In this document: positions 9,203-18,271 of the stretch, piece by piece
Position numbering within the stretch: the stretch's first letter is position 1
How the letters are laid out: each line of letters begins with the position of its first letter
Assembly: GCA_902598425.1 (NCBI GenBank)
Contig: CACKBK010000002.1
Location: forward strand, 1-64,000
Origin: an uncultured Pelagibacteraceae bacterium
GTDB taxonomy: Bacteria; Pseudomonadota; Alphaproteobacteria; Pelagibacterales; Pelagibacteraceae
Length of the DNA stretch: 64,000 nucleotides
Reading direction: 5' to 3'
Program-made: the position numbers and the translations under genes
The notes under the pieces: generated by a model
Told to the model about the DNA's origin: nothing
Seen by the model: only the letters and a program-made list of their open reading frames with translations
Databases searched by the model: none

Positions 9203-10987
9203 ATGGAAAAGAATTTATACATTGATGCATCGCATCCAAATGAAACTAGGGTTGTTCTTAAATCGAATGGCAATATTGAAGATTACGAATACGAAAGCTT
9301 AAACAACACATTAGTAAAAAATAATATATACTTAGGTAAAGTAAGCAGAGTTGAGCCATCTTTACAAGCAGCTTTCATAGATTTTGGTAAAGAGAGACAT
9401 GGTTTTTTATCATTTAATGATATTCAATCTGATTATTATCAAATTCCAAAAAGCGACTTAGAGAAAATTAAACAAGAAGAGGAAAAAGTAAGGGAAGAAT
9501 TAATTAAAGAAAGTGAAAAAGCGGAGGAGAAAGGAATTGATCAAAACGTAGTTGAGCTAAATGATCCTGTTGAAAAAAATTCAAATGAAAATAATTTAAG
9601 CGAAAAAATTCCACAAAAAAAATATCCAACCAAAAGATATAAAATCCAAGAGGTAATTAAGCCTAATCAAGTTATCTTGGTGCAAGTCTTAAAAGACGAG
9701 AGAGGATTAAAAGGAGCAGCTTTAAGTACTTTTATATCAATTGCAGGTAAATATATTGTATTGATGCCAAACACTCCCAAAGGTGGAGGAATATCAAGAA
9801 AAATATTTAATCCAGCTGATAGAAAAAAAATAAGAAGTATACTTAATCAAATAACAATACCAAAAGAAATGGGTATTATTGTTAGAACAGCGGGCGCTAA
9901 TAAAACAAAGAACGAAATAGAAGGAGACCTTGAAAATCTTATAAAAGTATGGGAGTCAATTAAAGAAAATGCAATGAACTCAATCGCGCCTGCTTTAATA
10001 CATAAAGAAAGTGAAATCATTAAAAGAACATTAAGGGATATTTATGATGAAACTACTCAAAGTATAATTATTGAGGGTAATGATGGTTATCAAAAAGCAA
10101 AAAATTTTATGAAATTGATTATGCCATCCCATGTTAAAAAAATAAAAAAATATAGAGATAAAGTTCCCTTATTCATAAAAGAAAAGATAGAAAATAAACT
10201 TAATGAAATATTTGAAACTCAAGTTAAACTTAGTTCGGGTGGTTATCTCGAAATTAATCCAACAGAGGCTCTTGTTTCTATAGATATAAATTCTGGAAAA
10301 TCAATTAAACAAAAAAATGTAGAGAGCACTGCTCTCGATACAAATTTAGAAGCAGCAGAAGAAATAGCGAGACAAATTAAAATTAGAGATTTATCAGGTT
10401 TAATAATAATCGATTTTATTGATATGATTAATTTTGGTAACAGAAGACTAGTGGAAAGAAGACTGAAAGAAAAATGTAGAAATGACAGGGCTAGAATCCA
10501 AATTGGTAGAATAAGCTCGTTTGGTCTTCTGGAAATGTCTAGACAAAGATTAAGAGAGAGTTCAATTAAATGGAAAATATCACTAACCAACGAGACATTT
10601 GCTTTAAAAATTATAAAACTATTAGAAATTCAAATTATAGAAGCAAAAGCAAAAATAGTTGATCTAAAATTATGTGAACAAGTTTGTAATTATATTGAAA
10701 ATAATTTAAGTGAAAACCTTAGTTATGTTGAGAAAAAATACAAAGTAAAAATAAATTTAATACCTGAAAGTCAATTAATTATTCCAGATTATATTATTCA
10801 ATTTAAAAATAAAAGTAAAAAAATAATTAATTCTTTAGAAAATTTGTCTAAACTAGAAGTGCACAGTAAAATCGATGAAATTAATAAAAAAACAAAAAAA
10901 AATGATAGGCCCCAGAATAAATTTAAAAGAAAAAAATTTTTTAAAAAAAAATTTTATAAAAAAAAAACTAGATCAAACCTTTCTTAG
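9203..10987 (+). CDS. rne: Ribonuclease E/G family endoribonuclease
   Basis: The 594-residue protein matches the RNase E/G catalytic half. An S1 domain ([20 protein letters not shown]) is interrupted by a charged insert at about residues 85-150. Next comes [20 protein letters not shown], then the catalytic aspartates in [10 protein letters not shown] (about 358) and IIIDFIDM (about 403). The Zn-link CPxC motif normally found after SRQRLR is absent: the sequence passes from [12 protein letters not shown] straight to [11 protein letters not shown]. The C-terminus is a short Lys-rich tail ([16 protein letters not shown]) instead of a long degradosome scaffold. It processes and degrades RNA in the cytosol. 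Confidence 0.92.
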   Translation: MEKNLYIDASHPNETRVVLKSNGNIEDYEYESLNNTLVKNNIYLGKVSRVEPSLQAAFIDFGKERHGFLSFNDIQSDYYQIPKSDLEKIKQEEEKVREELIKESEKAEEKGIDQNVVELNDPVEKNSNENNLSEKIPQKKYPTKRYKIQEVIKPNQVILVQVLKDERGLKGAALSTFISIAGKYIVLMPNTPKGGGISRKIFNPADRKKIRSILNQITIPKEMGIIVRTAGANKTKNEIEGDLENLIKVWESIKENAMNSIAPALIHKESEIIKRTLRDIYDETTQSIIIEGNDGYQKAKNFMKLIMPSHVKKIKKYRDKVPLFIKEKIENKLNEIFETQVKLSSGGYLEINPTEALVSIDINSGKSIKQKNVESTALDTNLEAAEEIARQIKIRDLSGLIIIDFIDMINFGNRRLVERRLKEKCRNDRARIQIGRISSFGLLEMSRQRLRESSIKWKISLTNETFALKIIKLLEIQIIEAKAKIVDLKLCEQVCNYIENNLSENLSYVEKKYKVKINLIPESQLIIPDYIIQFKNKSKKIINSLENLSKLEVHSKIDEINKKTKKNDRPQNKFKRKKFFKKKFYKKKTRSNLS

Positions 10988-11738
10988 GGCTCGAGGCTTT
11001 TCCATAAATAGTTTTTTTTATTCTGCCTGATAAAAATGATTTTCTACCAGCTATAACTGCAAACCTCATTGCTTGGGCCATTTGAATGGGGTTTTTTGCC
11101 ATTGCTATAGCAGTATTTATTAGAACACCATCACAACCTAATTCCATTGCGATAGATGCATCAGATGCTTGCCCTAATCCCGCATCGATTATTAAAGGTA
11201 ATTTTGTTCTTGATCTAATAATTTTAATATTAACTTTATTTAATATTCCAAGCCCTGACCCAATTGGTGCAGCAAGCGGCATAATTGCTACGGCTCCTGC
11301 ATTCTCTAATCTTTTTGCCATTAGTGGATCGTCGGAGCAATAAACCATGACTTTAAAACCTTCTTTAGTCAAAACCTCAGTTGATTTTATGGTTTCTATC
11401 ATATCTGGAAATAAAGTTTTTTTATCCCCTAACACTTCTAATTTAACTAATTTCCATCCCCCAATCTCTCTAGCTAGTCTTAAGGTTCTCAGAGCTTCTG
11501 ATGATGTAAAACAACCAGCAGTATTTGGTAAATAAGTTATTTTTTTTGGATCTATATAGTCCATCAATAAAGGTTTTTTTTTATCAAATATATTTACTCT
11601 TCTTACTGCAACAGTTACTATTTGAGCACCTGATGCCTTAATAGCCTCAGAACATTCTTTAAAATTTTTGTACTTTCCTGTACCAACTATTAATCTAGAT
11701 TTAAAATTTTTATTTGAAATATTTAAGTAATCATCCAT
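10968..11738 (-). CDS. thiG: Thiazole synthase
   Basis: The 256-residue TIM-barrel protein has the ThiG signatures [55 protein letters not shown] (substrate Schiff-base lysine in KLEV) and [14 protein letters not shown]. It builds the thiazole phosphate of thiamine from deoxyxylulose phosphate, dehydroglycine or glycine imine, and ThiS thiocarboxylate. It lies 2 nt after thiS on the same strand, so they form a bicistron. Its 3' end overlaps the convergent rne gene by 20 nt. Confidence 0.95.
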   Translation of the reverse strand: MDDYLNISNKNFKSRLIVGTGKYKNFKECSEAIKASGAQIVTVAVRRVNIFDKKKPLLMDYIDPKKITYLPNTAGCFTSSEALRTLRLAREIGGWKLVKLEVLGDKKTLFPDMIETIKSTEVLTKEGFKVMVYCSDDPLMAKRLENAGAVAIMPLAAPIGSGLGILNKVNIKIIRSRTKLPLIIDAGLGQASDASIAMELGCDGVLINTAIAMAKNPIQMAQAMRFAVIAGRKSFLSGRIKKTIYGKASSPKKGLI

Positions 11739-11740
11739 TT

Positions 11741-11959
11741 CTAACCGCCTCCAATAAAATGAACTATTTCTATTTTATCTCCATTTTTAATTTTTATTTT
11801 ATTAATCATTTTCTTATTTATAATCTTTTCATTTACTTCTATTGCAACCTTCTTTAATGAGATTTTATTAGTACTTAAAAGCGATTTTAAACTAATTTTA
11901 CTGTTTATTGACCTTTTTCTTCCATTAATCTTTATTTTTACTTTGTTTATTTTTTTCAT
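11741..11959 (-). CDS. thiS: ThiS sulfur-carrier protein
   Basis: This is a 72-residue ubiquitin-fold protein ending in VHFIGGG. The C-terminal Gly-Gly is the site that becomes thiocarboxylated to donate sulfur to ThiG. The N-terminal KVKINGRKR strand and the [11 protein letters not shown] strand fit the fold. It is a few residues longer than the roughly 66 aa typical of the family because of a Lys-rich start. It directly precedes thiG, and the ATG at 11959 is divergent from aroQ with about 16 nt between starts. Confidence 0.88.
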   Translation of the reverse strand: MKKINKVKIKINGRKRSINSKISLKSLLSTNKISLKKVAIEVNEKIINKKMINKIKIKNGDKIEIVHFIGGG

Positions 11960-11975
11960 ATTATATAAATATTTT

Positions 11976-12422
11976 ATGACGACTAAAATTTTAATTATTA
12001 ATGGTCCAAATCTTAATCTATTAGGTGAAAGAGAACAATCACAATATGGAACTAAAAATTTTGAAGAATTAAAAAATGAGTGTAAAAAAAAAGCAGATGA
12101 ACTAGGTATAAAAATTGATATTGTTCAATCAAATATTGAGGGAGAAATTGTAAGTTTAATTCAAGATGCTAGAAATAAATATAACGGCATTATTATAAAT
12201 GCCGCAGGTTTCACCCATACCTCAGTTGCTATTAGGGATGCTTTAGAAATTTTTAAACAACCAAGTATTGAATTACATATATCAAATATTTATAAAAGAG
12301 AGGAATTTAGACAAAAATCCTTAATAAGTGGTGTTGTAAATGGTGGTATCTTTGGTTTAGGTACTGAGGGATATATTTTGGCCATAATTGCAATACATAA
12401 AATTTTAGCACATGAAAATTGA
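11976..12422 (+). CDS. aroQ: Type II 3-dehydroquinate dehydratase
   Basis: The protein has 148 residues, the normal size for the small dodecameric enzyme. It opens with KILIINGPNLNLLGERE containing the catalytic tyrosine segment (QYGTKNFEEL). It also has QSNIEGEIVSLIQ, IINAAGFTHTSVAIRDAL and the catalytic histidine in IELHISNIYKREEFR. It dehydrates 3-dehydroquinate to 3-dehydroshikimate in the shikimate pathway. A TTG at 11943 would extend it by 11 hydrophobic residues inside thiS, so the ATG at 11976 is preferred. It overlaps accB by 11 nt, forming an aroQ-accB-accC operon common in alphaproteobacteria. Confidence 0.95.
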   Translation: MTTKILIINGPNLNLLGEREQSQYGTKNFEELKNECKKKADELGIKIDIVQSNIEGEIVSLIQDARNKYNGIIINAAGFTHTSVAIRDALEIFKQPSIELHISNIYKREEFRQKSLISGVVNGGIFGLGTEGYILAIIAIHKILAHEN

Positions 12423-12834
12423 TAAAAAATTAATTAAAGAGTTAACAGGTTATCTTAACGAATTTAATTTAACTGAGCTAGAATATGCTGATAATGATAC
12501 AAAAATTAAAGTTTCAAAAGCTCACAATATAAATGTACCATTTAATGATAATCGGAATACTCAAGTAAAAAATGATACTACTACTAATAAAAAAACATCT
12601 GGCAACCAAGTAAAATCTCCAATTATTGGAACAGCATATTTGGCGCCTGAACCAGGAGGTAAAAAGTTTACAGAAGTTGGAAAAAAAATTAAAAAGGGTG
12701 ATACTGTTATGATAGTTGAAGCTATGAAAACTATGAACCACGTTCCGTCACCTTTTGACGGTGTTGTAAAAGAAATTTGTGTTGAAGATGGTTCGCCAGT
12801 TGAATTTGATCAAATTATTGCAATAGTTTCTTAA
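12412..12834 (+). CDS. accB: Biotin carboxyl carrier protein of acetyl-CoA carboxylase
   Basis: The 140-residue protein has an N-terminal helix region (LIKELTGYLNEFNLTELEYA), a short linker and a C-terminal biotinyl domain. The domain contains VEAMKTMNHV, where the lysine of AMKT (about residue 105) is the biotinylation site; most bacteria have AMKL or AMKM there. It carries CO2 between AccC and the AccAD transferase for malonyl-CoA synthesis. It overlaps accC by 1 nt (TAATG). Confidence 0.95.
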   Translation: MKIDKKLIKELTGYLNEFNLTELEYADNDTKIKVSKAHNINVPFNDNRNTQVKNDTTTNKKTSGNQVKSPIIGTAYLAPEPGGKKFTEVGKKIKKGDTVMIVEAMKTMNHVPSPFDGVVKEICVEDGSPVEFDQIIAIVS

Positions 12835-14171
12835 TGTTTAAAAAAATTTTGATAGCAAATAGAGGTGAGATTGCTGTCAGAATTATAAGAGCATGTAAAG
12901 AGTGGGGAATTTCAACCGTGGCTGTTCATTCTGACGTTGATAGAGAGAGCATGCATGTGAGATTAGCAGATGAAAGTATATGCATAGGTTCTCACCAGCC
13001 AGTAAATAGCTATTTAAATATTCCAGCTATAATGTCTGCTATAGAATTAACAAATTCTGAAGCGGTTCATCCAGGATATGGTTTCTTATCTGAAAATTCA
13101 AATTTTGCAAAGATATTAGAGGATAATAAAATTAAATTTATAGGACCATCATCAAAATTGATAAAAATGATGGGTGATAAAATACAAGCAAAAAAAATTG
13201 CTAAAGAGCATGGATTACCTGTAATTGAGGGGTCAGATGGAGGAGTTTCAGATATTAATGATGCGAAAGAAATTTGCAAAAAAATTGGTTTTCCAGTTTT
13301 AATAAAAGCTGCAGGGGGTGGTGGTGGAAAAGGCATGAAAATTGTTTTTGAAGAAAAAGATTTTGAAAATTTATTTCTTACTGCAAAATCAGAGGCAAAA
13401 AAATATTTTGGAAATGATGAAGTTTATATTGAAAAATTTTTTCAAAATCCAAGACATATAGAAGTTCAAGTTTTATCAGGCAAAAATGGGACTGTTCACC
13501 TTCATGAGAGAGATTGCTCAGTACAAAGAAGACATCAAAAATTAATTGAGGAAACTCCAAGTCCAGTTTTAAATGATGATTTAAGAAAAGATCTTTTTTC
13601 AAAAACGGTTAACATGGTTGAGAAAATTGATTATGAGGGAGCTGGCACAGTTGAATTTATTTTTGAAGATGGAAAATTCTATTTTCTTGAAATGAATACA
13701 AGAGTACAAGTTGAACATCCTGTCACTGAAATGGTTACTGGAATAGATATTATTAAAGAACAGATTTGGATTGCCTATTCCGGTGAAACCGCACTTAAAC
13801 AAAAAGATATTAATCCAAGAGGTCATGCAATTGAATGTAGAATAAATGCTGAGGATGCGAGTAAGAATTTTCAACCATCTCCAGGAATTATTGGAATGTG
13901 TCATCAGCCCTCTGGATTTAGAACCAGAGTGGATGGTGCAATCTACCAAGGGTATAAAGTAACACCATTTTATGACAGTATGATTTGTAAGTTGATTTGT
14001 CATGGCAGAAATAGAACTGAAGCTATTCAAAGGATGTTACGATCTCTAGATGAATTTGTTATAGAAGGTATAACAACTACTATTGATTTACACAAAAAAT
14101 TACTTACACATAAAAAATTTATAGAATCTGAATTTAATGTTTCTTGGCTAGATAAAGATAAAATAATTTAA
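12834..14171 (+). CDS. accC: Biotin carboxylase subunit of acetyl-CoA carboxylase
   Basis: The protein is 445 residues long with an ATP-grasp fold. The N-terminus FKKILIANRGEIAVRIIRAC is diagnostic, followed by HPGYGFLSEN, the glycine-rich ATP loop AAGGGGGKGMK (about residue 161), the catalytic HLHERDCSVQRRHQKLIEE region and MNTRVQVEHPVTEMVTGID. It carboxylates biotin on AccB using ATP and bicarbonate. The length matches E. coli AccC (449). It is the last gene of the aroQ-accB-accC run and converges on the DUF2155 gene with a 4-nt overlap. Confidence 0.96.
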   Translation: MFKKILIANRGEIAVRIIRACKEWGISTVAVHSDVDRESMHVRLADESICIGSHQPVNSYLNIPAIMSAIELTNSEAVHPGYGFLSENSNFAKILEDNKIKFIGPSSKLIKMMGDKIQAKKIAKEHGLPVIEGSDGGVSDINDAKEICKKIGFPVLIKAAGGGGGKGMKIVFEEKDFENLFLTAKSEAKKYFGNDEVYIEKFFQNPRHIEVQVLSGKNGTVHLHERDCSVQRRHQKLIEETPSPVLNDDLRKDLFSKTVNMVEKIDYEGAGTVEFIFEDGKFYFLEMNTRVQVEHPVTEMVTGIDIIKEQIWIAYSGETALKQKDINPRGHAIECRINAEDASKNFQPSPGIIGMCHQPSGFRTRVDGAIYQGYKVTPFYDSMICKLICHGRNRTEAIQRMLRSLDEFVIEGITTTIDLHKKLLTHKKFIESEFNVSWLDKDKII

Positions 14172-14572
14172 TAACATTTAGTTATCCAAATATCGTAAAC
14201 TGGGTGATCAAAAGGTCTTAGAGTTGGGCTAGATGAGAATGTCCAACCATTAAATACAAAAACTTCGTCATTATCATTTCTCTTAAGGTCTTTTACTTGT
14301 AAATATGCAGTTATTTCAGGATTATCATCAAATTCAGAATTTTTACATTTTAACGCTTTAATCGAGATGTTTTTAAAAATTTTTTCCTCTAAAATTTTTA
14401 CCCTCAGTTCATAGCTTTTAGAACTAACTTTATCTAAAACTTTAATTTCTAAATAATTACCCTCCAAAATTGGGTTTTGCGAGTTTGAGGGTATTGAGTA
14501 AAGGAGAAAAAAAATAAATAATAAAAAGGAGTTAATTTTTCCAACTAGTATATTTTTTTTTAATTTGATCAT
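14168..14572 (-). CDS. DUF2155 domain protein, likely periplasmic
   Basis: The 134-residue protein has an N-terminal hydrophobic signal (INSFLLFIFFLLYSIPSNS). The mature part contains the DUF2155 signature: an LEIKVLDKVSSKSYEL strand, KNSEFDDNPEITAYLQV, and the C-terminal motif FNGWTFSSSPTLRPFDHPVY followed by DIWITKC. The function of the family is unknown. It is often beside the NDUFA12-like gene in alphaproteobacteria, and here it overlaps that gene by 41 nt, a strong sign of coexpression. Some of the first residues may belong to a later start. Confidence 0.8.
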   Translation of the reverse strand: MIKLKKNILVGKINSFLLFIFFLLYSIPSNSQNPILEGNYLEIKVLDKVSSKSYELRVKILEEKIFKNISIKALKCKNSEFDDNPEITAYLQVKDLKRNDNDEVFVFNGWTFSSSPTLRPFDHPVYDIWITKCY

Positions 14573-14894
14573 TTTTTTTATTTGGATGATATGCTTTATC
14601 TGTACCGGTTAAATTTGGTGAGTGAGGTTTTTGCCATTTATATTTTTTTGTATCATGTTTATATTCAACTTTATTTTTCATGAAATGGATCCAAGAAAAC
14701 CAATCGTTTGGAATTTTTGACGCATCTATTTCATCTTTATAAATAATCCATCTTTTTGTTTTTTTTTTGTTTTCATAATATTTATTACCAAACTCATCTT
14801 TTCCGACGAATTTTCCAAAAAAAAATGTATATAATTTTGTACCTAGGGTCTCTTGATTCCACCAAACAAAAATTTTTTTTAAAAATGTCAACAT
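14532..14894 (-). CDS. NDUFA12-family complex I accessory subunit (B17.2-like)
   Basis: The 120-residue protein carries the B17.2/NDUFA12 signature: TLGTKLYTFFFGKFVGKDEF, NKYYENKKKTKRWIIY, and then IPNDWFSWIHFMKN. The C-terminal WQKPHSPNLTGTDKAYHP matches the tail of the family. In mitochondria and alphaproteobacteria this is a supernumerary subunit of NADH:ubiquinone oxidoreductase, on the peripheral arm near the quinone site. Its presence supports an alphaproteobacterial host. No nuo genes are nearby; its partner here is the overlapping DUF2155 gene. Confidence 0.9.
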   Translation of the reverse strand: MLTFLKKIFVWWNQETLGTKLYTFFFGKFVGKDEFGNKYYENKKKTKRWIIYKDEIDASKIPNDWFSWIHFMKNKVEYKHDTKKYKWQKPHSPNLTGTDKAYHPNKKNDQIKKKYTSWKN

Positions 14895-14999
14895 AATTAT
14901 TTAACTTATTTTCAATTTTAAATTGCAAAAAATAAATTAGACTAAACTTTTAATTTGTATATACATTATTTAAATAAAGACTCAAAAAAATAAATTTTT

Positions 15000-15824
15000 A
15001 TGGCAAAATATTTAGTTGAAACCTATTACAATTGTAGCTTTAAGGTAAGTCATTATTTGGATAAAGTAGACGAAAAAGAGTTATCTAATCTTGAAAACAG
15101 AGATGACGGAAAGTTTGAAATACTTGATATCAAATTAGATACAAGAAAAACTAAAAGTTTAGAAAAGAATCAAAAAAATTCAGAGAAAAATACTATAGAA
15201 ACAAAAACTGAGAGTATTAAAAAACAAATTATAAAAGATAATAATTCGCCTTTAATCAACAAATTGACCGATAGTGTGGGCAGAAGATTTAGTATGCCAG
15301 ATCGTAGAAAAGGTTATATTCAGAAAGTAACCATTGGGGATCATAAAGTATATTTGCATACAGGAGAATATGAGGATGGAAAAATTGGAGAAATTTTCAT
15401 TGATACCAGCAAAGAGGGAGAATTAGTAAAAGCTTTAATGAATAATTTTGCAATAGCAATATCTCTTGGTTTGCAATATGGCGTTCCTCTTGATGAGTTC
15501 GTAAATGCATACGTAGATACAAAGTTTGAGCCATCAGGAAAAGTCTACGGTAACGATAGAATTTTGAGTGCCTCATCAATTTTGGATTATATATTTAGAG
15601 AACTTGCAATATCTTATCTAAGTAGAGAGGATCTTGCACACACACCATCAATTGGAACTGGTATAGAAAAATCAAAAGATAATGAGATGAGTGACAATGA
15701 AGATCAAAACCAATTTTTAAAACTTGTAAAAGATATTACTAGTAAAGGGTTTGTAAGAAACAACTATAAAAAAAAACTTGTAGATTTGTCAGATATTAGA
15801 ATAAATCTCAAAGGAAAAAAATAG
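15000..15824 (+). CDS. Stand-alone TSCPD-domain protein like the C-terminus of class II (B12) ribonucleotide reductase
   Basis: The 274-residue protein begins with [20 protein letters not shown], has a charged linker (about residues 50-85) and then a TSCPD-like region: [40 protein letters not shown] and [21 protein letters not shown] recognise this last part as the C-terminal segment of alphaproteobacterial NrdJ. The catalytic ten-stranded barrel and its active-site cysteines are absent, so the protein cannot be a reductase by itself. It may be a split-off regulatory or specificity domain, or an independent family. It is flanked by complex I accessory and aspS genes, not by nrd genes. Confidence 0.6.
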   Translation: MAKYLVETYYNCSFKVSHYLDKVDEKELSNLENRDDGKFEILDIKLDTRKTKSLEKNQKNSEKNTIETKTESIKKQIIKDNNSPLINKLTDSVGRRFSMPDRRKGYIQKVTIGDHKVYLHTGEYEDGKIGEIFIDTSKEGELVKALMNNFAIAISLGLQYGVPLDEFVNAYVDTKFEPSGKVYGNDRILSASSILDYIFRELAISYLSREDLAHTPSIGTGIEKSKDNEMSDNEDQNQFLKLVKDITSKGFVRNNYKKKLVDLSDIRINLKGKK

Positions 15825-17606
15825 CTATTTTTTTTTAATTTGCAATCCAAGCTCTTTCAATTGTTTCTCATCAACTTCGGATGGAGCATCCATCATCAAA
15901 TCTTGAGCATTTTGGTTCATTGGAAATAAAGTAACTTCTCTAATATTTTTTTCATTTGCTAACAACATTACGATTCTATCTAATCCAGGTGCAATACCTC
16001 CATGTGGAGGAGCACCATAATTTAATGCATTTATCATTCCTTTGAATTTTTTTTGTACTTCCAATTTTGAATATCCAACTACTGAAAATAATTTGTACAT
16101 CAAGTCTGGTTTATGGTTTCTTATAGCACCAGAAGAAAGTTCTATTCCATTACACACAATATCATATTGATAAGCTTTTATTTCTAATGGTTTTGAAAAA
16201 TTTATCTTTGATAAATCTCCTTGTGGCATTGAAAAAGGATTGTGGCTAAATTGTATTTTTTTTGTAATTTCATCGATTTCGAACATAGGGTAGTCAACAA
16301 TCCAACAAAAAGCAAAGCTATCCTCATTAATTAAATTTAGTTCTTGTGCAATTTTATCTCTTGCTAATGAAATTAATTTTAACACCTCTTTCTCTTTATC
16401 GCATGAAAAGAAAATACTATCTCCAATATTTGCGTCCATGATTTTCATAATTTCTTTAATAGCATCCGATGAAAAAAACTTTCCTACTGGACCTTTAGCT
16501 GAAATCTCCTTATCATTTTCAATGGTAAAATAAGCCATACCTGATGCACCTTGATCTTTTGCCCACTTATCAATTCCATCAAAAAAACTTCTAGGTTTGT
16601 CTTTTGTGTTTGTAGTTTTTATAGCCCTTACTATTGATCCAGATTTTACTAACTTTTTAAAAATTTCAAATTTTACATCCTCTCTTGTAAATATTGATGT
16701 TAGATCACATATTTCTAATGGATTTCTCAAATCTGGTTTGTCAGATCCATATTTAAGTATAGCATCCTTAAATGTTATTCTTGGAAATTTTTCGAATAAT
16801 ATTTTTTTTGTAGAAAATTTTTTAAATAGAAGCAACATTAGTTTCTCAACAACTACAAAAACATCATCCTGTTCCACAAAAGACATTTCAATATCAAGTT
16901 GATAAAATTCTCCTGGACTTCTATCTGCTCTTGCATCTTCATCTCTAAAGCATGGTGCAATCTGAAAATATTTATCAAATCCAGATATCATGATTAATTG
17001 TTTGAACTGTTGTGGTGCCTGAGGTAATGCATAAAATTTTCCTGGATTTAATCTACTTGGAACTAAAAAATCTCTTGCTCCCTCGGGACTTGACGATGTG
17101 AGTATAGGAGTCTGAAATTCTAAAAATCCAAGTTTTATCATTTCATCTCTAATAAAAGATATAATCTTGGACCTAAGAGAAATATTTTCATGAACTTTTT
17201 TTCTTCTTAAGTCTAAAAACCTATATTTTAATCTTATATCCTCTGCATATTCTTGATCAGAAAAAACTGGCATTGGCAGCTCCTCGCAAGCTCCCAAAAC
17301 TTCATAAGATTTGATTTTTACTTCTATCTCTCCTGTTTTAATATCTTTGTTGATTGTATCAGGGCTTCTTTCAACAACTTCACCGACAATTTTTATAACT
17401 GTTTCAAGCTGAATTTTTTCCAGATTTTTAAAAAATTTATTTTCTTTATCAATTATACATTGTGTAATTCCATAGTTATCTCTTAGATCTAAAAATAGTA
17501 AATTTCCATGATCTCTCTTTTTATTAATCCAACCAGATAAGACTACCTCTGATCCTTTATTTTTTTTTGTCAATTCCCCACAAGTATTAGATCTGTATTT
17601 ATTCAA
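15825..17606 (-). CDS. aspS: Aspartate--tRNA(Asp/Asn) ligase
   Basis: This is a class IIb synthetase of 593 residues. It has an N-terminal OB-fold anticodon-binding domain (VVLSGWINKKRDHGNLLFLD). The catalytic domain has motif 1 around FLEFQTPILTSSSPEGARDF, motif 2 FRDEDARADRSPGEFYQLDI, a GAD insertion, and motif 3 GGIAPGLDRIVMLLA. It charges tRNA-Asp, and in bacteria lacking AsnRS also tRNA-Asn; which applies cannot be told here. Its start overlaps the HdaA-like gene stop by 4 nt (ATGA). Confidence 0.95.
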   Translation of the reverse strand: MNKYRSNTCGELTKKNKGSEVVLSGWINKKRDHGNLLFLDLRDNYGITQCIIDKENKFFKNLEKIQLETVIKIVGEVVERSPDTINKDIKTGEIEVKIKSYEVLGACEELPMPVFSDQEYAEDIRLKYRFLDLRRKKVHENISLRSKIISFIRDEMIKLGFLEFQTPILTSSSPEGARDFLVPSRLNPGKFYALPQAPQQFKQLIMISGFDKYFQIAPCFRDEDARADRSPGEFYQLDIEMSFVEQDDVFVVVEKLMLLLFKKFSTKKILFEKFPRITFKDAILKYGSDKPDLRNPLEICDLTSIFTREDVKFEIFKKLVKSGSIVRAIKTTNTKDKPRSFFDGIDKWAKDQGASGMAYFTIENDKEISAKGPVGKFFSSDAIKEIMKIMDANIGDSIFFSCDKEKEVLKLISLARDKIAQELNLINEDSFAFCWIVDYPMFEIDEITKKIQFSHNPFSMPQGDLSKINFSKPLEIKAYQYDIVCNGIELSSGAIRNHKPDLMYKLFSVVGYSKLEVQKKFKGMINALNYGAPPHGGIAPGLDRIVMLLANEKNIREVTLFPMNQNAQDLMMDAPSEVDEKQLKELGLQIKKK

Positions 17607-18271
17607 TTTAAAACTCCTAGTACTTCTTTAATAGTTTTAAGGTTTATAGATTTTTTCTTTTTTAAACTCATCTCATCAATCTTATATATAAATTCAAATA
17701 TTTTGCCATAAGACCTTGTAATTCTTTTTGTTGTATAATCGATAAGTTTTTTATCAATTAATACTTGTCTATCTGATAGATATTTTGAAATTAATACCTT
17801 AATGAGTTTATCATCGGGTTTTTCAATTTTTGCAACTAAGCAGTTTTTTGATCTTGATTTTAAATCTTTCAAACCAAATTCAATTTCACTTATAGGCAGC
17901 AAAGAATTTATTAATAAATACTTATTAGTCTGATCTACAAAGTTAATAAGAGAAAATAAGGACTTTTCATCAATTTTTTTTTCAAAATTTTCCAATATTA
18001 TTATTTCATAATATCTGAACTTATTTGTGTTATTAAATTTAAAATCTTTTGCATCTAAAATTATTGATTTACTTTTTTTTGAAAAAATTTCTGATAAGTG
18101 TGATTTTCCTGAGTATTTTTCTCCACAAAGATTTACAATATTTTTTTCCCATCTTGGCCAAGAATTTAGTAGATTGAATGCAAAAAAATTACATTCTGAA
18201 ACAAAAAAATCCTCTTTTGAATGACTCTTATTTAAAATAAAATCTAAAAGTAATTGTTTATTCTCTCTCAT
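17603..18271 (-). CDS. hdaA: DnaA-homologous regulator (HdaA/Hda-like)
   Basis: The protein has 222 residues from the ATG at 18271, which sits on the stop of the upstream gene as TAATG. It resembles the AAA+ part of DnaA without the DNA-binding domain: an N-terminal QLLLDF hydrophobic segment, NSWPRWEKNIVNLCGEKYSG with Walker A GEKYSGKS, IIILENFE as Walker B, and a sensor-like LLINSLLPISE. Proteins of this type bind the sliding clamp and stimulate ATP hydrolysis on DnaA to limit initiation. The position after a DUF2066 gene is common in alphaproteobacteria. The motifs are degenerate, so the exact role is inferred. Confidence 0.75.
   Translation of the reverse strand: MRENKQLLLDFILNKSHSKEDFFVSECNFFAFNLLNSWPRWEKNIVNLCGEKYSGKSHLSEIFSKKSKSIILDAKDFKFNNTNKFRYYEIIILENFEKKIDEKSLFSLINFVDQTNKYLLINSLLPISEIEFGLKDLKSRSKNCLVAKIEKPDDKLIKVLISKYLSDRQVLIDKKLIDYTTKRITRSYGKIFEFIYKIDEMSLKKKKSINLKTIKEVLGVLN

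Noticed and set aside
13599..14030. 143-aa minus-strand ORF inside accC
   Set aside because: It is a shadow frame of accC with no recognisable domain.
14895..14999. Gap before the TSCPD gene examined for a cobalamin riboswitch
   Set aside because: It is only 105 bases of AT-rich sequence without a B12-box-like conserved element.
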